The position numbers and the translations under genes were made by a program. The notes under the pieces are model-generated. The model was not told the DNA's origin and did not search any database. It saw only the letters and a program-made list of their open reading frames with translations. From assembly GCA_000149265.1 (NCBI GenBank), contig CH003232.1:868319-932318 (forward strand): a stretch of 64,000 nucleotides of DNA, written 5' to 3'. How positions within the stretch are numbered: position 1 is the first letter of the stretch; the number at the start of each line of letters is the position of its first letter. This DNA is from Ciona savignyi (taxonomy: Eukaryota; Chordata; Ascidiacea; Phlebobranchia; Cionidae). This document shows positions 33,481-47,631 of this stretch, one piece after another.

Positions 33481-33694
33481 AAAACTGTATTTTTCTTGTG
33501 ACAGAATTTGGCATTCTTTATCCTCAGGGGTATAAATTTTGGGACAGCCCGTTATACCACCGGAAACCGTTTGATCCGTATTACAAGGGCCATTGCTGTG
33601 TGTCCAATATTTGAAATTAATTAGATTTTGTAAACGATTTTGTAAATGAATTAGAATGCATTGGATCGATAAATGGAACCTTAATTGTCTAGAC

Positions 33695-33978
33695 CAGTGG
33701 TTCTCAAACTTTTTAGAGTTGGGACCCACTATTAATTATCACAATTTATGGCGACCCACTTAACTTTATATATAGTTGTTGTTGGTTTCAAGGTTACGCT
33801 ATCGCTGCAAAGGAACACACCTCTGGGATCACGCCACGATTCAAGATTGTGTGATGTCACAATTGTGATAATTTCCCCTTGGTTTTTGAATAGGAAATAG
33901 CCAGTATAGTTAATCAGAGCTTTCTATAACTTTTCGCTACCCACCGGTGGGTCGCGACCCATAGTTTGAGAAACGCTG
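33695..33978. mobile_element. hAT MITE, 284 bp
   Basis: Ends CAGTGGTTCTCAAACT and AGTTTGAGAAACGCTG are inverted repeats; the 8-bp target duplication GTCTAGAC flanks both sides (33687-33694, 33979-33986). Subterminal GGGACCCAC/GTGGGTCGCGACCC also pair. Confidence 0.85.
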
Positions 33979-34239
33979 GTCTAGACCAAGGACAAAATGT
34001 AGTGAAAGAATATCGATCCCACAACCTATGGGGTAAATATCGTCGACGTTATCCACCGAACAACCGTTACATGACAAAAGTAAACGTTTTGAAAATTTCG
34101 AGCTCAGTTTCGAATTCATTAAGGTTTCGTCGCTAAGACCGTTGTTATTTAGATGTCGTTTTCAAATTTGATTCAGTTACAACATCATAGGGTTGTAAGG
34201 TATAGTTTATGCTATAACCGCGTGTTCTTAGGCCTAATG

Positions 34240-34443
34240 CCAGGTTACAGAAACCAGTAGGTTCGATCTTTAGCCCCAGTGGATTAATGTGCCACCAAAT
34301 TTAGGAACTATCTTAATCATACACAACACACTGCAATAGCTCCGGTAACTAGGCGGTGGGCACGTAAAGTAATTTTACGATTACCAGTGTATTAACGCCT
34401 CTTGCGTTTTCCTATTCACGGAAATAAACATATTCTATCCTAC
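34240..34443 (+). mobile_element. SINE-A, 5'-truncated
   Basis: ACACAACACACTGCAATAGC to CATATTCTATCCTACC. Confidence 0.75.
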
Positions 34444-34689
34444 CAAGATTAGTCTACATATGATCCCTATGGCAAGGCATTTGACTCTTATCTCAATAAA
34501 GGCAATTCATTTGGGTCGATCGAAAATATTGAAGTTATATTAAATATTAAACGCAAATCAATAGAACAGCCAATACGACTGATGCGTGGGATTGATATTC
34601 TAGGTTCCAAGTCTGTTATTCTACAACCCACAAGAATGAAATATTAATATCCAACATCAGAAAAATGAATACAAAACTCTTTATATTAA

Positions 34690-34862
34690 AGTACCCAGCA
34701 AATTAATGGGTTCTACAAAATTTAAAGAAACGTCTGAATCACAACACACTTCAATAGCTCCGGTAACCCGACGGTGGGCGCGAGGTAATCTGACGATTGC
34801 CCGTGTGTTAACCCCCTTGGTTTTCCATTCACGGGGATAAACATGAATATCCTATCCTATTC
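34690..34862 (+). mobile_element. SINE-A 3' half
   Basis: AATTAATGGGTTCTACAAAA to ATGAATATCCTATCC. Confidence 0.8.
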
Positions 34863-34864
34863 TA

Positions 34865-36650
34865 AGCATACTAAACGTGATTCGAATTTAATCGGTTTTT
34901 AATATAGGTCAGATAATGAATAATACCCGCTTTGTTACTACTATTTGTTGTTTTGTTAAGTACAATTTCTGAAACCGGCTGTGTTACGTTACGTTTTCCG
35001 TAAAATGAAACAATAATATTCCAGGCTTTCACGAATTTACATATATCAAGACGAAAGGCAATAGGCAAAACAGTACTGCCTTTATACAGTTAAAAGAGTC
35101 AGAATTGGTTAGCTGTACTAGCGACGTTAAATAAATTGGAAAAAACAACAGCATAATACCGAATGCTAATTAACATAATTTGAATACAATTTATGGAACA
35201 GAAACAATACATGCGAGTTGGCTTACTTTACTTCTGGCAAGATAAACTAACTTTACTAGTCAGTTAAAAACATGTTGTACTTTGGAACTTGTATAAAATC
35301 GGTTTTTGTCTTTGCAGACCGTCCTTTCTGTATTTATCTAACTGCGGGTAACCTGCTATTCCTTAAGTTACATGGGCAGCTCAAAAGCAAATACACGTCC
35401 AAAGACAAGTAGTGACAATGTCTAAAGGTTAAGACTACAGAATACAGACTTTGAAGCATTAATTTCGCCGTTAAAATCAAACTATTTTATTCTCTGTTTA
35501 CCCTTCAAACAAAGTTTCGGCTACTTGTAATTGAGTTTACTTATACTTTAAAAGCATGGTAGCTTACGTATTGCTGGCTGGGTTTTAAAATTAGACGCCC
35601 TGCTAAGAGTTAGACCGAATGTATTCCCTACTGAGTTCATTTGGGCCGACCTAATTGCGCTTCGGCGTAGAGAGCCCTGCACAAACTCGATTATCTGTTT
35701 CAGCGCTTATAATGCGGATTACTTAAGCTTCGATTAAACTCTTTCCGGCGAATCATACTGTAAGCAAAATGTGGATTACGTCCAACAAGCTAAAAGTGCA
35801 TTTTTAATACTTTTTATTGTCTTAATTAATTTTTGTCATACGCTCTTCTTTGGGGTATTATATGGTCTTAATTAATTTTTGTTACCGCAGTATTGCTTTT
35901 CGCCTATAGGTTTCGCGGCCGCGTCTGCTATATTTATTGCTATACTTTTTTTAACGATATGACTACTGTTCGTTATTCTGTCTTTTACTGTTCCTGTGCA
36001 ATGATTTTCCTCATTTGCCATTATTTAACACTGTGGCAAAAAATGAATAACCTAAAACTAAACTAGATAGGTTTCCTATTTTTCAGTCGATTATCCGAGA
36101 CTTTATTTCATACATACAAATACGGTATTAACATAACCCCTCTCAGTATATGACTAAGTCTCCCGTGTTGTATTAACCCACATACGTAGTAAACATGTGC
36201 TGATGGCATCACATATCAATCGAGTCGATTTTTGAAACATGTGTAAATGAAAAGATATTATTTTAAGCATACGATAATAATGGTTGTATAAGTCGCATTA
36301 TATTTCTCTTATTTGCAAAGTGACCCTATTGAACAATCTTTACATAAAACCACGTATATAAAGTTTATTAAAAACGTAAAACTGGAATTTTAACCTTAAA
36401 ACATTGAAAAATTATGTTTAAAAACTTTTAAATTGATCCAACATGTACATTTACAACCTTTTAAAACAAAGATCCAAAGTCATTTAACAAAGAACAAAGG
36501 TCACTTAACAAATAAGCCTGTTTAACTAAGCTTGGCTTTAGTCTAACAAAACTGAGTAGCTCAATACAAAAACAACACTTGTGCGAAGCATTGTATATGC
36601 AACTGTGAGTAAATATCGGGGAAGACCCTGCTGTTGCCTCAGCATTTTTT
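34865..36650. other. No gene recognised
   Basis: AT-rich unique sequence. TCTTAATTAATTTTTGTCATA and TCTTAATTAATTTTTGTTAC at 35820-35885 form a short duplicate. Confidence 0.6.
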
Positions 36651-36756
36651 TGTTACTACGCTAAATTTCGAACCCATTAGAGGTGTTTCACTAATACCCA
36701 TTTTTATACAGGGAGTGGTATATAAATCAGTCGCATTATGCATTCAGTCACGAGAC

Positions 36757-36964
36757 GGGGCAACACTAAAAGAAGGGAAAGAGGGAAACTCCTTCCTAAA
36801 ATTACGGAAACTAATTTAAACCCTTCCCTGAACACTAATCTCATCCCCAGAACTAACTCTAACTCCAACACCATGTTTAAAACTAACTCTAATGTCATAA
36901 TCTTTATTTTAGTGTGCAGTTTCCCTCCTTCCTTCCTTCGCGCTTTCCTCCTTGTAGTTTTCCC
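36757..36964. mobile_element. GGGCAACACT MITE
   Basis: GGGGCAACACTAAAAGAAGG to CTTGTAGTTTTCCC, inserted at the end of a SINE-B. Confidence 0.75.
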
Positions 36965-37411
36965 AAAGAGACGTTCCTGACCAAAATAGTTCCATACTGT
37001 AACTCTTTGCGAATGGAGTCGTCAGACTTGTCGTGCACGCCATGTATTTTAAAACTTGGCCAAAGTAAAATAAAGCCGGACTTTAAACCGCGAATGTTTA
37101 TCACGAGCGAACTGTATACATTATATTTAAAATAAACTTGGTGACAAGGGTATTACGGGTTCAAAGGATCGTTATAAAGTCTTATTGTTATCTTCCAAGG
37201 TGGTATGTAAGTCAATACCAATCAAAATGCATGGGCTGCAACCTATTTTTAATCGAGCCAAGGTTAGAATCCGTAATAGACTCGTCAAGACCGTTCTTGT
37301 ACAGAATCGGTATATGTATCGGTATCGTTAACCACTCAACCAAACGGCCGTATGCAGTATTTTAACCTAATAATCTGGCGTTTAATACCCCGAGTATAGA
37401 CAAAGTGATCT

Positions 37412-37660
37412 AGTTTAGTTTAGTTTATTTTTTTGTTTCCACGATGATAAAACGAAGCAGGACCTTTGATAAAAATTTGGAAAACGGAAAAAAAACGACA
37501 GTCGTTAGAACATGGCAAAACGATAGTCGTTAGAACATGGCAAAACGACAGTCGTTAGAACACGTCTGAAAAGCAATAAATTATCAAGTTTCGGTATAAT
37601 TAGACGATCTCTCGATAATGGTCTTATAAACGAGCATCTCATGGGTTCGAAACTAAGCCC
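37412..37660. repeat. Dispersed repeat with ACGACAGTCGTTAGAACA units
   Basis: TTTGTTTCCACGATGATAAAACGAAGCAG-type start (in parts: GTTTCCACGATGA, ACGAAGCAGGA), three GGCAAAACGACAGTCGTTAG units, then ATTAGACG. Related copies are at 6195-6310 (inverted), 23735-23850, 39158-39330 and 62277-62455. Confidence 0.65.
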
Positions 37661-37927
37661 GGTAAAACAACTCTCTCGAATATTCAGTCCAAGTAACATT
37701 ACACATTTTGTGATGTAAGTGCAGGTTAAGCAGGGCGAATGAATAATTGAATGTAATCAATGCGAGACCGAGGTTATTGAAGCGCCATTCGGCATTAATT
37801 ATTCATTTCCCAGCGGTTCGTTTCTGATTTGGAGGGGAGGGATATTCGAGTTACAGCAAAACGTGACTTAATATAGCGAGAGGCGCTAAATAACTTCAAC
37901 CCCGCTCAGTCTCAAATTGGTGAGTTT

Positions 37928-38045
37928 GTGAACGGTGGTGTGGCCGAATGGTTAACGCGACCGATACATATACCTACTCCTATACAAAAACGGTTCGAGT
38001 AAAGAGCCCATCGTGGGTTCGAAACTTGGCTCTGTAAAAAAAATA
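37928..38045 (+). mobile_element. SINE-B, near-complete (family description)
   Basis: The family reads GTGTGGCCGAATGGTTAACG (A box TGGCCGAATGG), CGACCGATACATATACC, an A-rich middle (TACAAAAACGGT), CCCATCATGGGTTCGAAACT (B box) and GGCTCGGTAAAAAAA. Other copies: 946-1058 (-), 1625-1735 (-), 2255-2370 (-), 17365-17465 (-), 18170-18275 (-), 22240-22345 (+), 23660-23712 (-), 34098-34150 (-), 36655-36745 (-), 37250-37350 (-), 55905-56010 (+), 56195-56290 (-), 58060-58130 (+). Confidence 0.8.
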
Positions 38046-40067
38046 TATATAGCAAGCGAATGGTATCTTCGGCGGCGGATAGGCAGAACCTGCATTCCAG
38101 AAAAAGGAGAATTTCATCCGAAGGGTTGTTATATCGAAACTGAGCGCTAGCTAGTTGGTTGTGTCCAATGCACTTAGGGGATATTGCATATTATGAAAAG
38201 TCCTTCAAAGTAAAGCTAACCAATCTGACCTTGGATGAGAATTAAACTCATGACTCTTGCTTTACTAGATAGCTTGGTGGGTTAGTGGGGGACCGAAAAC
38301 CACCAGCGCATTAATTTAACTGCTCAACGCAAAGATGGCTAAAAATGTCACTTAAGATAGGAAGCAAGCGTTAAGGCACACAACCTATCCTAGAAACCTT
38401 TAAATTGAATATTACCACACTAGCAATACCAAATTAAAACGCTGAAATCGGTAAATGATTTTGGTTCCTTACCATTTACGTCTTTATTTCATTGCTCTAA
38501 CATCAAACAATCGTCCCAAACATTAAATAAGGTTCATGGTACGTTTGCCGCTATATTTCTTATTAAACAGAGTCAGTCTAGACAGTTCTCTTCTACGTAT
38601 AGTGTAATCTGCTAAGGCTGGTAGAAAAACGGTAGAATATTGTCTCGTATTTAACCCATTGCAATAACCAGACGTTGAGCGCGAGTGCGTCGCCTTTCAG
38701 TCGAAAGGTTGGGGTTTCGAAACTGATCGCTAACTAATGGGCGAACATGGCTTGAAACCTGTAGATTAATAGGTTCCACTAAATGAACGTCTCGCAAATA
38801 TATAACACACTGAAATAAATATGGTAATCCGACATTTGTAACGAAGTAATCTGACGGTTACGTAAACGAAAACGCTTCCTTAGGTCGAGAGCCAATTTGA
38901 CGATTGCCCGTGCAGTTTTCACATTTACATGGATAAAAAATGAATTTCCGATTCTATTTTAGAACGTGAAATAACCACACAATCAAGTCTATACAATTAA
39001 AAGGACTAAACTATCATCCTTTTTGTCGCAATGCTACAGCACGCCAGACCATCAGTCATATTATTGCGAGTGGGTATTCGAAGCCCACGCAATAAAATGC
39101 AATATAACACCTATTGCAATTGCGTGGGTTTGTAAAGACGTCAGTTTTTAATGCTGTTTAGTTTAGTTTTTGTTTCCACGATGAAAACACGAAGCAGGAG
39201 CTTTGATAAAAATTTGGAAAACGGGAAAAATGGCAAAACGACAGTCGTTAGAACACGTCTAAAAACCAATCAATTATAAAGTTTCGGTAAAATTAGATGT
39301 GGCCGCTAAACCCACATAAAAAAAAACTAAAAGTAAAAAAAATAAATGCCTAAAAAAAGTTTTCACTAAGTCTGGAAGAAAAGTGTGCGGTAAAGCGACC
39401 CATGCAATACGTAGGTAACGATGCCTACGCTTTCCCTACCCCCGGGTATACAAAGAACTCCTCACACTATGAGACGATGACTTATGCGAACTAAAGTGTC
39501 TTTAAATTCCCATACCAACCAGTATATAAAATACTGATGTACAGAGAAATATTATAAAAGCATCAGAGTTTGCAGGGTCATGTCCGCTGAAATATCACAC
39601 AAGTGGGAGGATAGGATATTCATGTTTATCCCCGTGAATGGGAAAACCTAGGGGGTTAACACACTGGCAAAGTACAAACTTAATAAGCTACTGGTGCTGT
39701 GGCTTTGTGGTAATTCTTTAGGGAACCTGTTGTTAGTAAGTACGATACAAAATAGAACGTGTTCTTAAAACTTTGAATCCCATCACTGCGTATAACCCAA
39801 TATATCTGTGTTCTTACATCACTTAGCAATGTACTGGACCAAGATAAACCCGACACTTCCTAGATGCCTAATTAATTACATCCAAAACAAAATGAAGCCG
39901 GTTTAACTATTATGTTACCGAAAATTATTGAAAATTGACCCCCAAACGGAAATGGTAATTTAGTTCCAGTTATCGAAACGATTGTGTGGTCAATTAAGTC
40001 GAAAGCGGTCAATTATTTACACTTTCTTTATAAAAAACGGGTTTAATGACGAGCCTATTATAGGATA

Positions 40068-40300
40068 GGATATTCATAATTATCCCCGCGAATGGGAAAA
40101 CTAAGGGGGTTAACACAATCGCCTTTAGGTTCGTTTTAGTCTGACTGGTTATGCTGCTTGTTTAGTGCGACGCAATTCAACCGAAAGATTGCAGATTCCA
40201 AACTGGTCGCTAGCTAGTCGGTTGTGTCCTTGGGCAAGTTACTGAACTGACCCCTTGATTTTCTCATTCACGGGGATAAACATTGATATCCTATGCTGAA
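40068..40300. mobile_element. Second chimeric inverted SINE-A pair
   Basis: Minus tail 40068-40118 (GGATAGGATATTCATAATTA) is followed by a plus copy 40140-40300 missing the middle of its body. Confidence 0.7.
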
Positions 40301-40304
40301 TGTA

Positions 40305-41150
40305 TTTTAATTGGCCACATTTACACACACAGCATGGAGGCAAAAAGAGATTATACACATTTTCTCAACGTTACAGTGTAATTAAACAAACCCCTTTACA
40401 GAAATAAACAAACAAAAACTTACAAACATTGGTTTCGGTTTAAGGAATTTATTGATGGTTTAAAAATTGCCGATAATTGATTTAGTGAACTCGCTAACGC
40501 TATAAAATTCGCCAATGGCTAGGGTTCAAATTATTCACATGTAGTTAAAAATATACTGTAGCCAAATTACTTTTGGAAGAGGTTTCTTTATTAAAAAATA
40601 TCTTGCCCTAGCCGAGGACATAGCAAAAGCCCAAATGCCTTGCTTAAATTTGTCTATTTTGATAGCAAAGAAATATTTCAATCCAGAATTAAAATATATA
40701 CGAGTTTAATAAGATATGCGATATATCGTTTATACTCCTCTCGGACTAAGCTACTGTTTATATTAGTCTAAGGATTTGTGACGTCACATCGAATTACTTT
40801 GATTGTCGCCTTTAAATTATCTTTAATTTTGTCTCCACGGTTTAATCTTTGGCGTTCACGCATGTTAGCCAGAATTTTAAAAGCACAACCTACATTCAAA
40901 TATTTCTTTTTCAGTTATATATATTTTCTGTTCTAAGTAACCAAGTAACGGTAGGCCATAGACGCTGTAGTATTACTTTCCTTGTGTATAGGATATATAT
41001 TTATGTTTAATCTAAAACCCGTTTCAAACGAATCGTGTGCGAAAAAATAATGTAATTCAAGATATAGACTATTCAATATAAAGTGCCTGTTTAAACGAAA
41101 GGCTACCTGTCTGTCTAGAAGTAAATGATTTTAATATTAATGAACAAACC
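40305..41150. other. No gene recognised
   Basis: Unique AT-rich sequence downstream of the unknown minus exon; contains one CRE-type palindrome GTGACGTCAC near 40778. Confidence 0.6.
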
Positions 41151-41153
41151 TAC

Positions 41154-41356
41154 CTTGAAAATCTCCTTTTGTTAAAGTCAAACCATCTAAGACACTTCCT
41201 TTGCAGACAGTTTTCAGAGACTTTGCTTTTAGTTCTGTGTGAATCGATACCTCTCACTTTGAAACGCAGCTGCCTAATTGAAATATCGCTTCTTGCCGAG
41301 CGCCCGGATTTCAGATCGCTTATATGACTTCCGTTCTCCTTTGCCATCGAGCCCAA
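41154..41356 (-). CDS. First coding exon of an unrecognised gene, divergent from RPS5
   Basis: An open block of 67 codons starts MGSMAKENGSHISDLKSG (two closely spaced in-frame ATGs) and ends CLRWFDFNKRRFS at a good donor (CAAG|GTAGGT, phase 2). Composition is basic and polar with no signal peptide, so it looks like a cytoplasmic N-terminus. It is head-to-head with RPS5, whose 5'UTR exon ends at 41794, leaving roughly 0.4 kb for a shared promoter. Downstream exons must begin with one completing base and lie at lower coordinates; none was recognised in the gene-poor region that follows. The family is not recognised. Confidence rests on ORF length in AT-rich DNA plus the donor. Confidence 0.45.
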
Positions 41357-41734
41357 CTTTCAAATATAGAAAAAGATATTTAAATATAGAATCAGAAAAA
41401 AAATGTTTTAATCTGTGTTTTTAAACAAAAAGATAATTTTATTAATAATTAGTCATTGCTTTTGGTCGGTTTTGGAAAAATATAAAAAAAAATCAAGAAT
41501 TTTTAGTCAAACTGAAATTTCTTTCGCAAATCAATACTTTATGCTGAAATAAATTTAAAAAGCGCATTTGTCTCTATCATATTTCTTGCGTAACTTTTAA
41601 TGATGTCATTTAAGTATACCTTAAATTTTTTTTGGTAAATTTTACGCCGGTTTTTATTTGTTTTACTGCAGCATGTTTCAGCCCCGTTCAATAAAAAATG
41701 ACCACTCTAGCGCCGAATGTGGTCAGAAGATCGC
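41357..41734. promoter_or_regulatory. Putative bidirectional promoter between RPS5 and the minus-strand exon
   Basis: About 380 AT-rich bases separate two divergent first exons. No TATA box is evident on the RPS5 side; a short inverted repeat (GACCAC ... GTGGTC, 41700-41725) lies just before the pyrimidine-rich start region. Confidence 0.4.
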
Positions 41735-41794
41735 GTGTAATTTCTCTGCGCCTTCTTCGTTTTTGCCTTTTCCGAAAAGTCGCCAAGAATAAAT
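41735..41794 (+). other. RPS5: RPS5 non-coding first exon (5'UTR)
   Basis: A pyrimidine-rich stretch (TTCTCTGCGCCTTCTTCG) typical of ribosomal-protein transcript starts runs to AAGAATAAAT and a strong GTAAGT donor at 41795. The next acceptor abuts the RPS5 ATG at 42666, so this is the expected UTR exon. The transcription start is only approximate. Confidence 0.6.
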
Positions 41795-42177
41795 GTAAGT
41801 TTTGTCGTTTTTTACATATTTTTACTGTAAAACAAACTATTTTTCGTACTTTTTAAAACAAAAATGCTGTATAAACGCTATTCTAACTTACTGTGCGTGT
41901 TTATAAGTCGCAAAATCGTTAAAAACTTATCTAAAATCGATTTCACGTGAACAGTTCTAAACTAACACTGAAATTGGTAAGAAAACTGGGGTTGTAATTT
42001 ACGACCAAATATTTTACTAGAAATTAAAAAAATCCTGTTTTTATAAACCTTTTTTTGTGATCATTTATTGAGGTGTTTTTTTTGTCTTGTGCATGCCTAC
42101 ATCATGCTCAAATTTTTTGCCAAAACAATCTGTAAATTGCTATCCCCATACCAGGGTCCTGATATTTTGCACACGTT

Positions 42178-42366
42178 TGGGAAAAACGGGAATAAGTAAA
42201 ACTGCACAGTAAAATGAAGATTATGACATTAAGAGTTAGTTTTTTTAAAAATGGGATTAGAGTTAGGGTTAGTTCTGTGTTTAGGGAAGGGTTAAAACTA
42301 AACTAAAATTAATTTCTATAAGTTTGGTTAGCAGTTTCCCTTCTTTCCCTTTCTTTAGTGTCGCTC
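42178..42366. mobile_element. GGGCAACACT MITE in RPS5 intron 1
   Basis: GGGAAAAACGGGAATAAGT to CCTTTCTTTAGTGTCGC; it sits 16 bases from the 9-bp-TSD MITE. Confidence 0.65.
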
Positions 42367-42381
42367 CATACGTCATAACAC

Positions 42382-42616
42382 GGTACCTCTAAATACTACA
42401 GGACCGTTTGGACCGCTTGGAGCGCATGGATCGCTTAAATCGCTTGGATCGCTTACTATACTTCGTAATTACAAGAGCCGTGATAATAATGTTAGGGTTG
42501 GGGTTAAAGTTAGTTCTGGGGTTAAGATTAGTGTTTGGGACAGGGTTAGAATTACTTTCCATAGCAATCTAAGTGATCCAAGCGCTCCAAGCGGTCCTGT
42601 AGTATTTAGAGGCACC
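42382..42616. mobile_element. Inverted-repeat MITE with 9-bp target duplication, in RPS5 intron 1
   Basis: GGTACCTCTAAATACTACAG at the left pairs with its complement at the right; TCATAACAC flanks both ends. Inside the termini a GCTTGGATC-like motif is iterated, and the centre carries GTTAGGGTTGGGG sequence also found in the GGGCAACACT MITEs. A 9-bp duplication suggests a Mutator-like mover. Confidence 0.75.
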
Positions 42617-42665
42617 CTCATAACACACATTCAAACTCCTTATGACATCACAATGCTAATTGCAG

Positions 42666-45518
<2,853 letters not shown>

Positions 45519-45536
45519 ATTGCGCGCGATTCGCAA

Positions 45537-45542
45537 AATAAA
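45537..45542 (+). promoter_or_regulatory. RPS5: RPS5 polyadenylation signal
   Basis: AATAAA lies 19 bases after the stop codon, implying a very short 3'UTR as usual for ribosomal protein genes. Confidence 0.7.
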
Positions 45543-45600
45543 ATCACCACAAAACCTGTGTTTTATTGCTGCCGTTTTACCTCTTGTTCAGCAGTGTATG

Positions 45601-45805
45601 GGGGCAACGCTAAAAGGAGGGAAAGCGGGAAGAAGGGAAACTGCTCACTAAAACTATGAAAATTAATTTTAACCCTTACCCAAACACTAATCTTAACCCC
45701 AGAAATAACCCTCCTTCTAAAACCATTTTAAATTTCACTCTAATGACCTAATATTTATTTTAGTGTGCAGTTTCCCGCCTTCCCCCTTTCCCTTTTAGTT
45801 TTCCC
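45601..45805. mobile_element. GGGCAACACT MITE just after RPS5
   Basis: GGGGCAACGCTAAAAGGAGG to CCCTTTTAGTTTTCCC, 60 bases past the RPS5 polyadenylation signal. Confidence 0.8.
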
Positions 45806-46966
45806 TGTGTATAGTTAGTTATTAACGAAAAAATGCAACATTTTAATAGGTTATAAATGTCTGAAAAATATCCAAAAATGAAACCTAACTCTTTTAGAAA
45901 ATCAGTTCTAATTTAATGCAAAACTGATTTTTAAATTGAATTAGTAGGATTTCCCAACATTTGTAACTGTAGTTCAAATTCCAGGTTCAGTTTTTGCTTG
46001 TATAAGAAAAAAATCAATCAATAGGGGTGTGTAAAATAAACCAGAAATATTTAAGGAATATCCAACCAAGACTTTGTGATCTATTCACAATCTTGGTCGG
46101 GAATCGGGAATCTTTAACCAGGATGGCAACGAACTTGACTATTACCTACTGGATTAATGCGGTTCTCGATCTTTTTGACCTCGTGGCGCACCCGAAACCA
46201 TTTAAAGGGGAACTGAAGTCAATTTTAAGAATATCTTAATAAATGGAAAAAAATACGCTGATTTCAAAAATCAAATCAGTTTCTTCCAATATTGTTTTGT
46301 TAAAGAGTTATGAGCAGATATGCATTTCATTTTATATTAGGGGATTTCCCGTATTACGTCATTGACGTTGTTGAGATTTCGTGCCTATATGCATTGTATA
46401 CAATCATGTGCCAGTTTAGAGGTGAATTAGTAACATAAGCGCCTGCAGGAGCGTTGTATTTTCGTTTTTTTATGAAGACTTAGCATAACACTTGTCATAT
46501 AGCCTAACTGAACCAATGTACCCGCGTGGCAGCTTACCTTAAGCGCGCTCATTCAGGCCTGCACGATCCTGGACCTAAGCTGAATGCTGAGGTATACAGG
46601 TCTCGTATTTAAATGACTTTAGAATAATAAGTCTTAGCAATTTATGTCATAAATCATAGAAGTGAAGACAGAACAAGAAAACTAGAACAGGAGGCAGTAA
46701 ACTGTAACTGCCAGCAATTTATAGAAATAAACCAGCCATCAATCAAAGATCAGACTATGCAGCGGGAACAGCCTATTTCTTTCATGATTGTTGCTTTTCA
46801 ATATATAGCCATAATCTGCAACGTAGACTAGCAATGTTGTGATCAACCCCTAGGCTACAAACTGAGAGTGTGAGAGATTTGGTATACATATGCATAGAAG
46901 TTTTAACAAATTTCTTTTGTTTTCTTCATTTCTAGAGTAAATTTAAGTTAATGTTGTAACACTAAA

Positions 46967-47326
46967 ATGGATGACAGTTTTCAGCATTCTGGCATGGATG
47001 AAAGAAGTTTTATTGTACACAATAAAACAACACAAATTTAGTCATGTGCGTTTGAACCGAGGAAAACGTCTGAAAGTATCTTTGAAGATGCAAGCCCCCT
47101 AGAAGAAAATGTTTATTTAGAAACATTACCTATTGACATGACTTGGTGCCGTTGCAAAAACTGTATTCTTATGGACACACCGCAAGAATGTTTATGCTGC
47201 ATGAATGTACATGCATGTGTGCACAAAATAATGCCAGACTGGACTTGCATTACTAAAAGCCCTTATTTTTCAATTATCTGCTTGGATAAAGAAGTTCTTG
47301 AAGTTGCACTTGATGTACTGGGTTGA
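46967..47326 (+). pseudogene. P2X7 C-terminal-like zinc-binding domain protein in the transposon, broken
   Basis: An ATG-initiated frame (MDDSFQHSGMDE) meets TAG at 47039-47041, then stays open in frame and encodes the cysteine-rich domain found at the P2X7 receptor C-terminus and in many invertebrate transposon-associated proteins: WCRCKNCILM, ECLCCMNV, CITKSPYF, CLDKEVLEVAL. It stops right after, losing the usual second half of the domain. The internal stop and truncation argue for decay. Confidence 0.6.
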
Positions 47327-47631
47327 TCACTATGTTTAAAATCATAATTTTTCACCAAGTGGTTTGTTTTCATCATCTTGGCTACTCCATTGGAGTCAAA
47401 TACAATTTTACTATGATAATCCTTGTCACAAATATGTGCACTACACACTGCGGTTCTTTTTCCAGGTAGTTTAGAACGCTTGCATTGTTGTATCCATTGC
47501 TTCAACCGTTTTTTGTCGTTGTAAGGAAATCGATGGAAGAGCACAGGTGGATTGGAATTTCGTGTGCTGTAATAGGAAACAATATACTCCAATCACTCTT
47601 TCTTCCTTCTCAGTGGCTTAACTTTAGGCAT
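47263..47631 (-). pseudogene. THAP-domain protein remnant in the transposon
   Basis: The frame starts MPKVKPLRRKK at 47631, hits TGA at codon 13, then continues to the recognisable THAP block: FHRFPYND, LKQWIQQCKR and VCSAHICDKDY. The first two zinc-binding cysteines of the C2CH motif are absent at the expected places (a stop and a Tyr), so it cannot bind zinc normally. Its 3' end overlaps the P2X7-like frame tail to tail over 64 bases. Confidence 0.65.

Noticed and set aside
27876-41356. Joining the 41.3-kb first exon to the 27.9-kb exon
   Set aside because: One reading frame fits the phase, but it is not the frame that continues into the membrane-anchor exon, and 13 kb separate them.
46027-46239. 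Plus frame beside the transposon
   Set aside because: It runs into the transposon end and has no domain.
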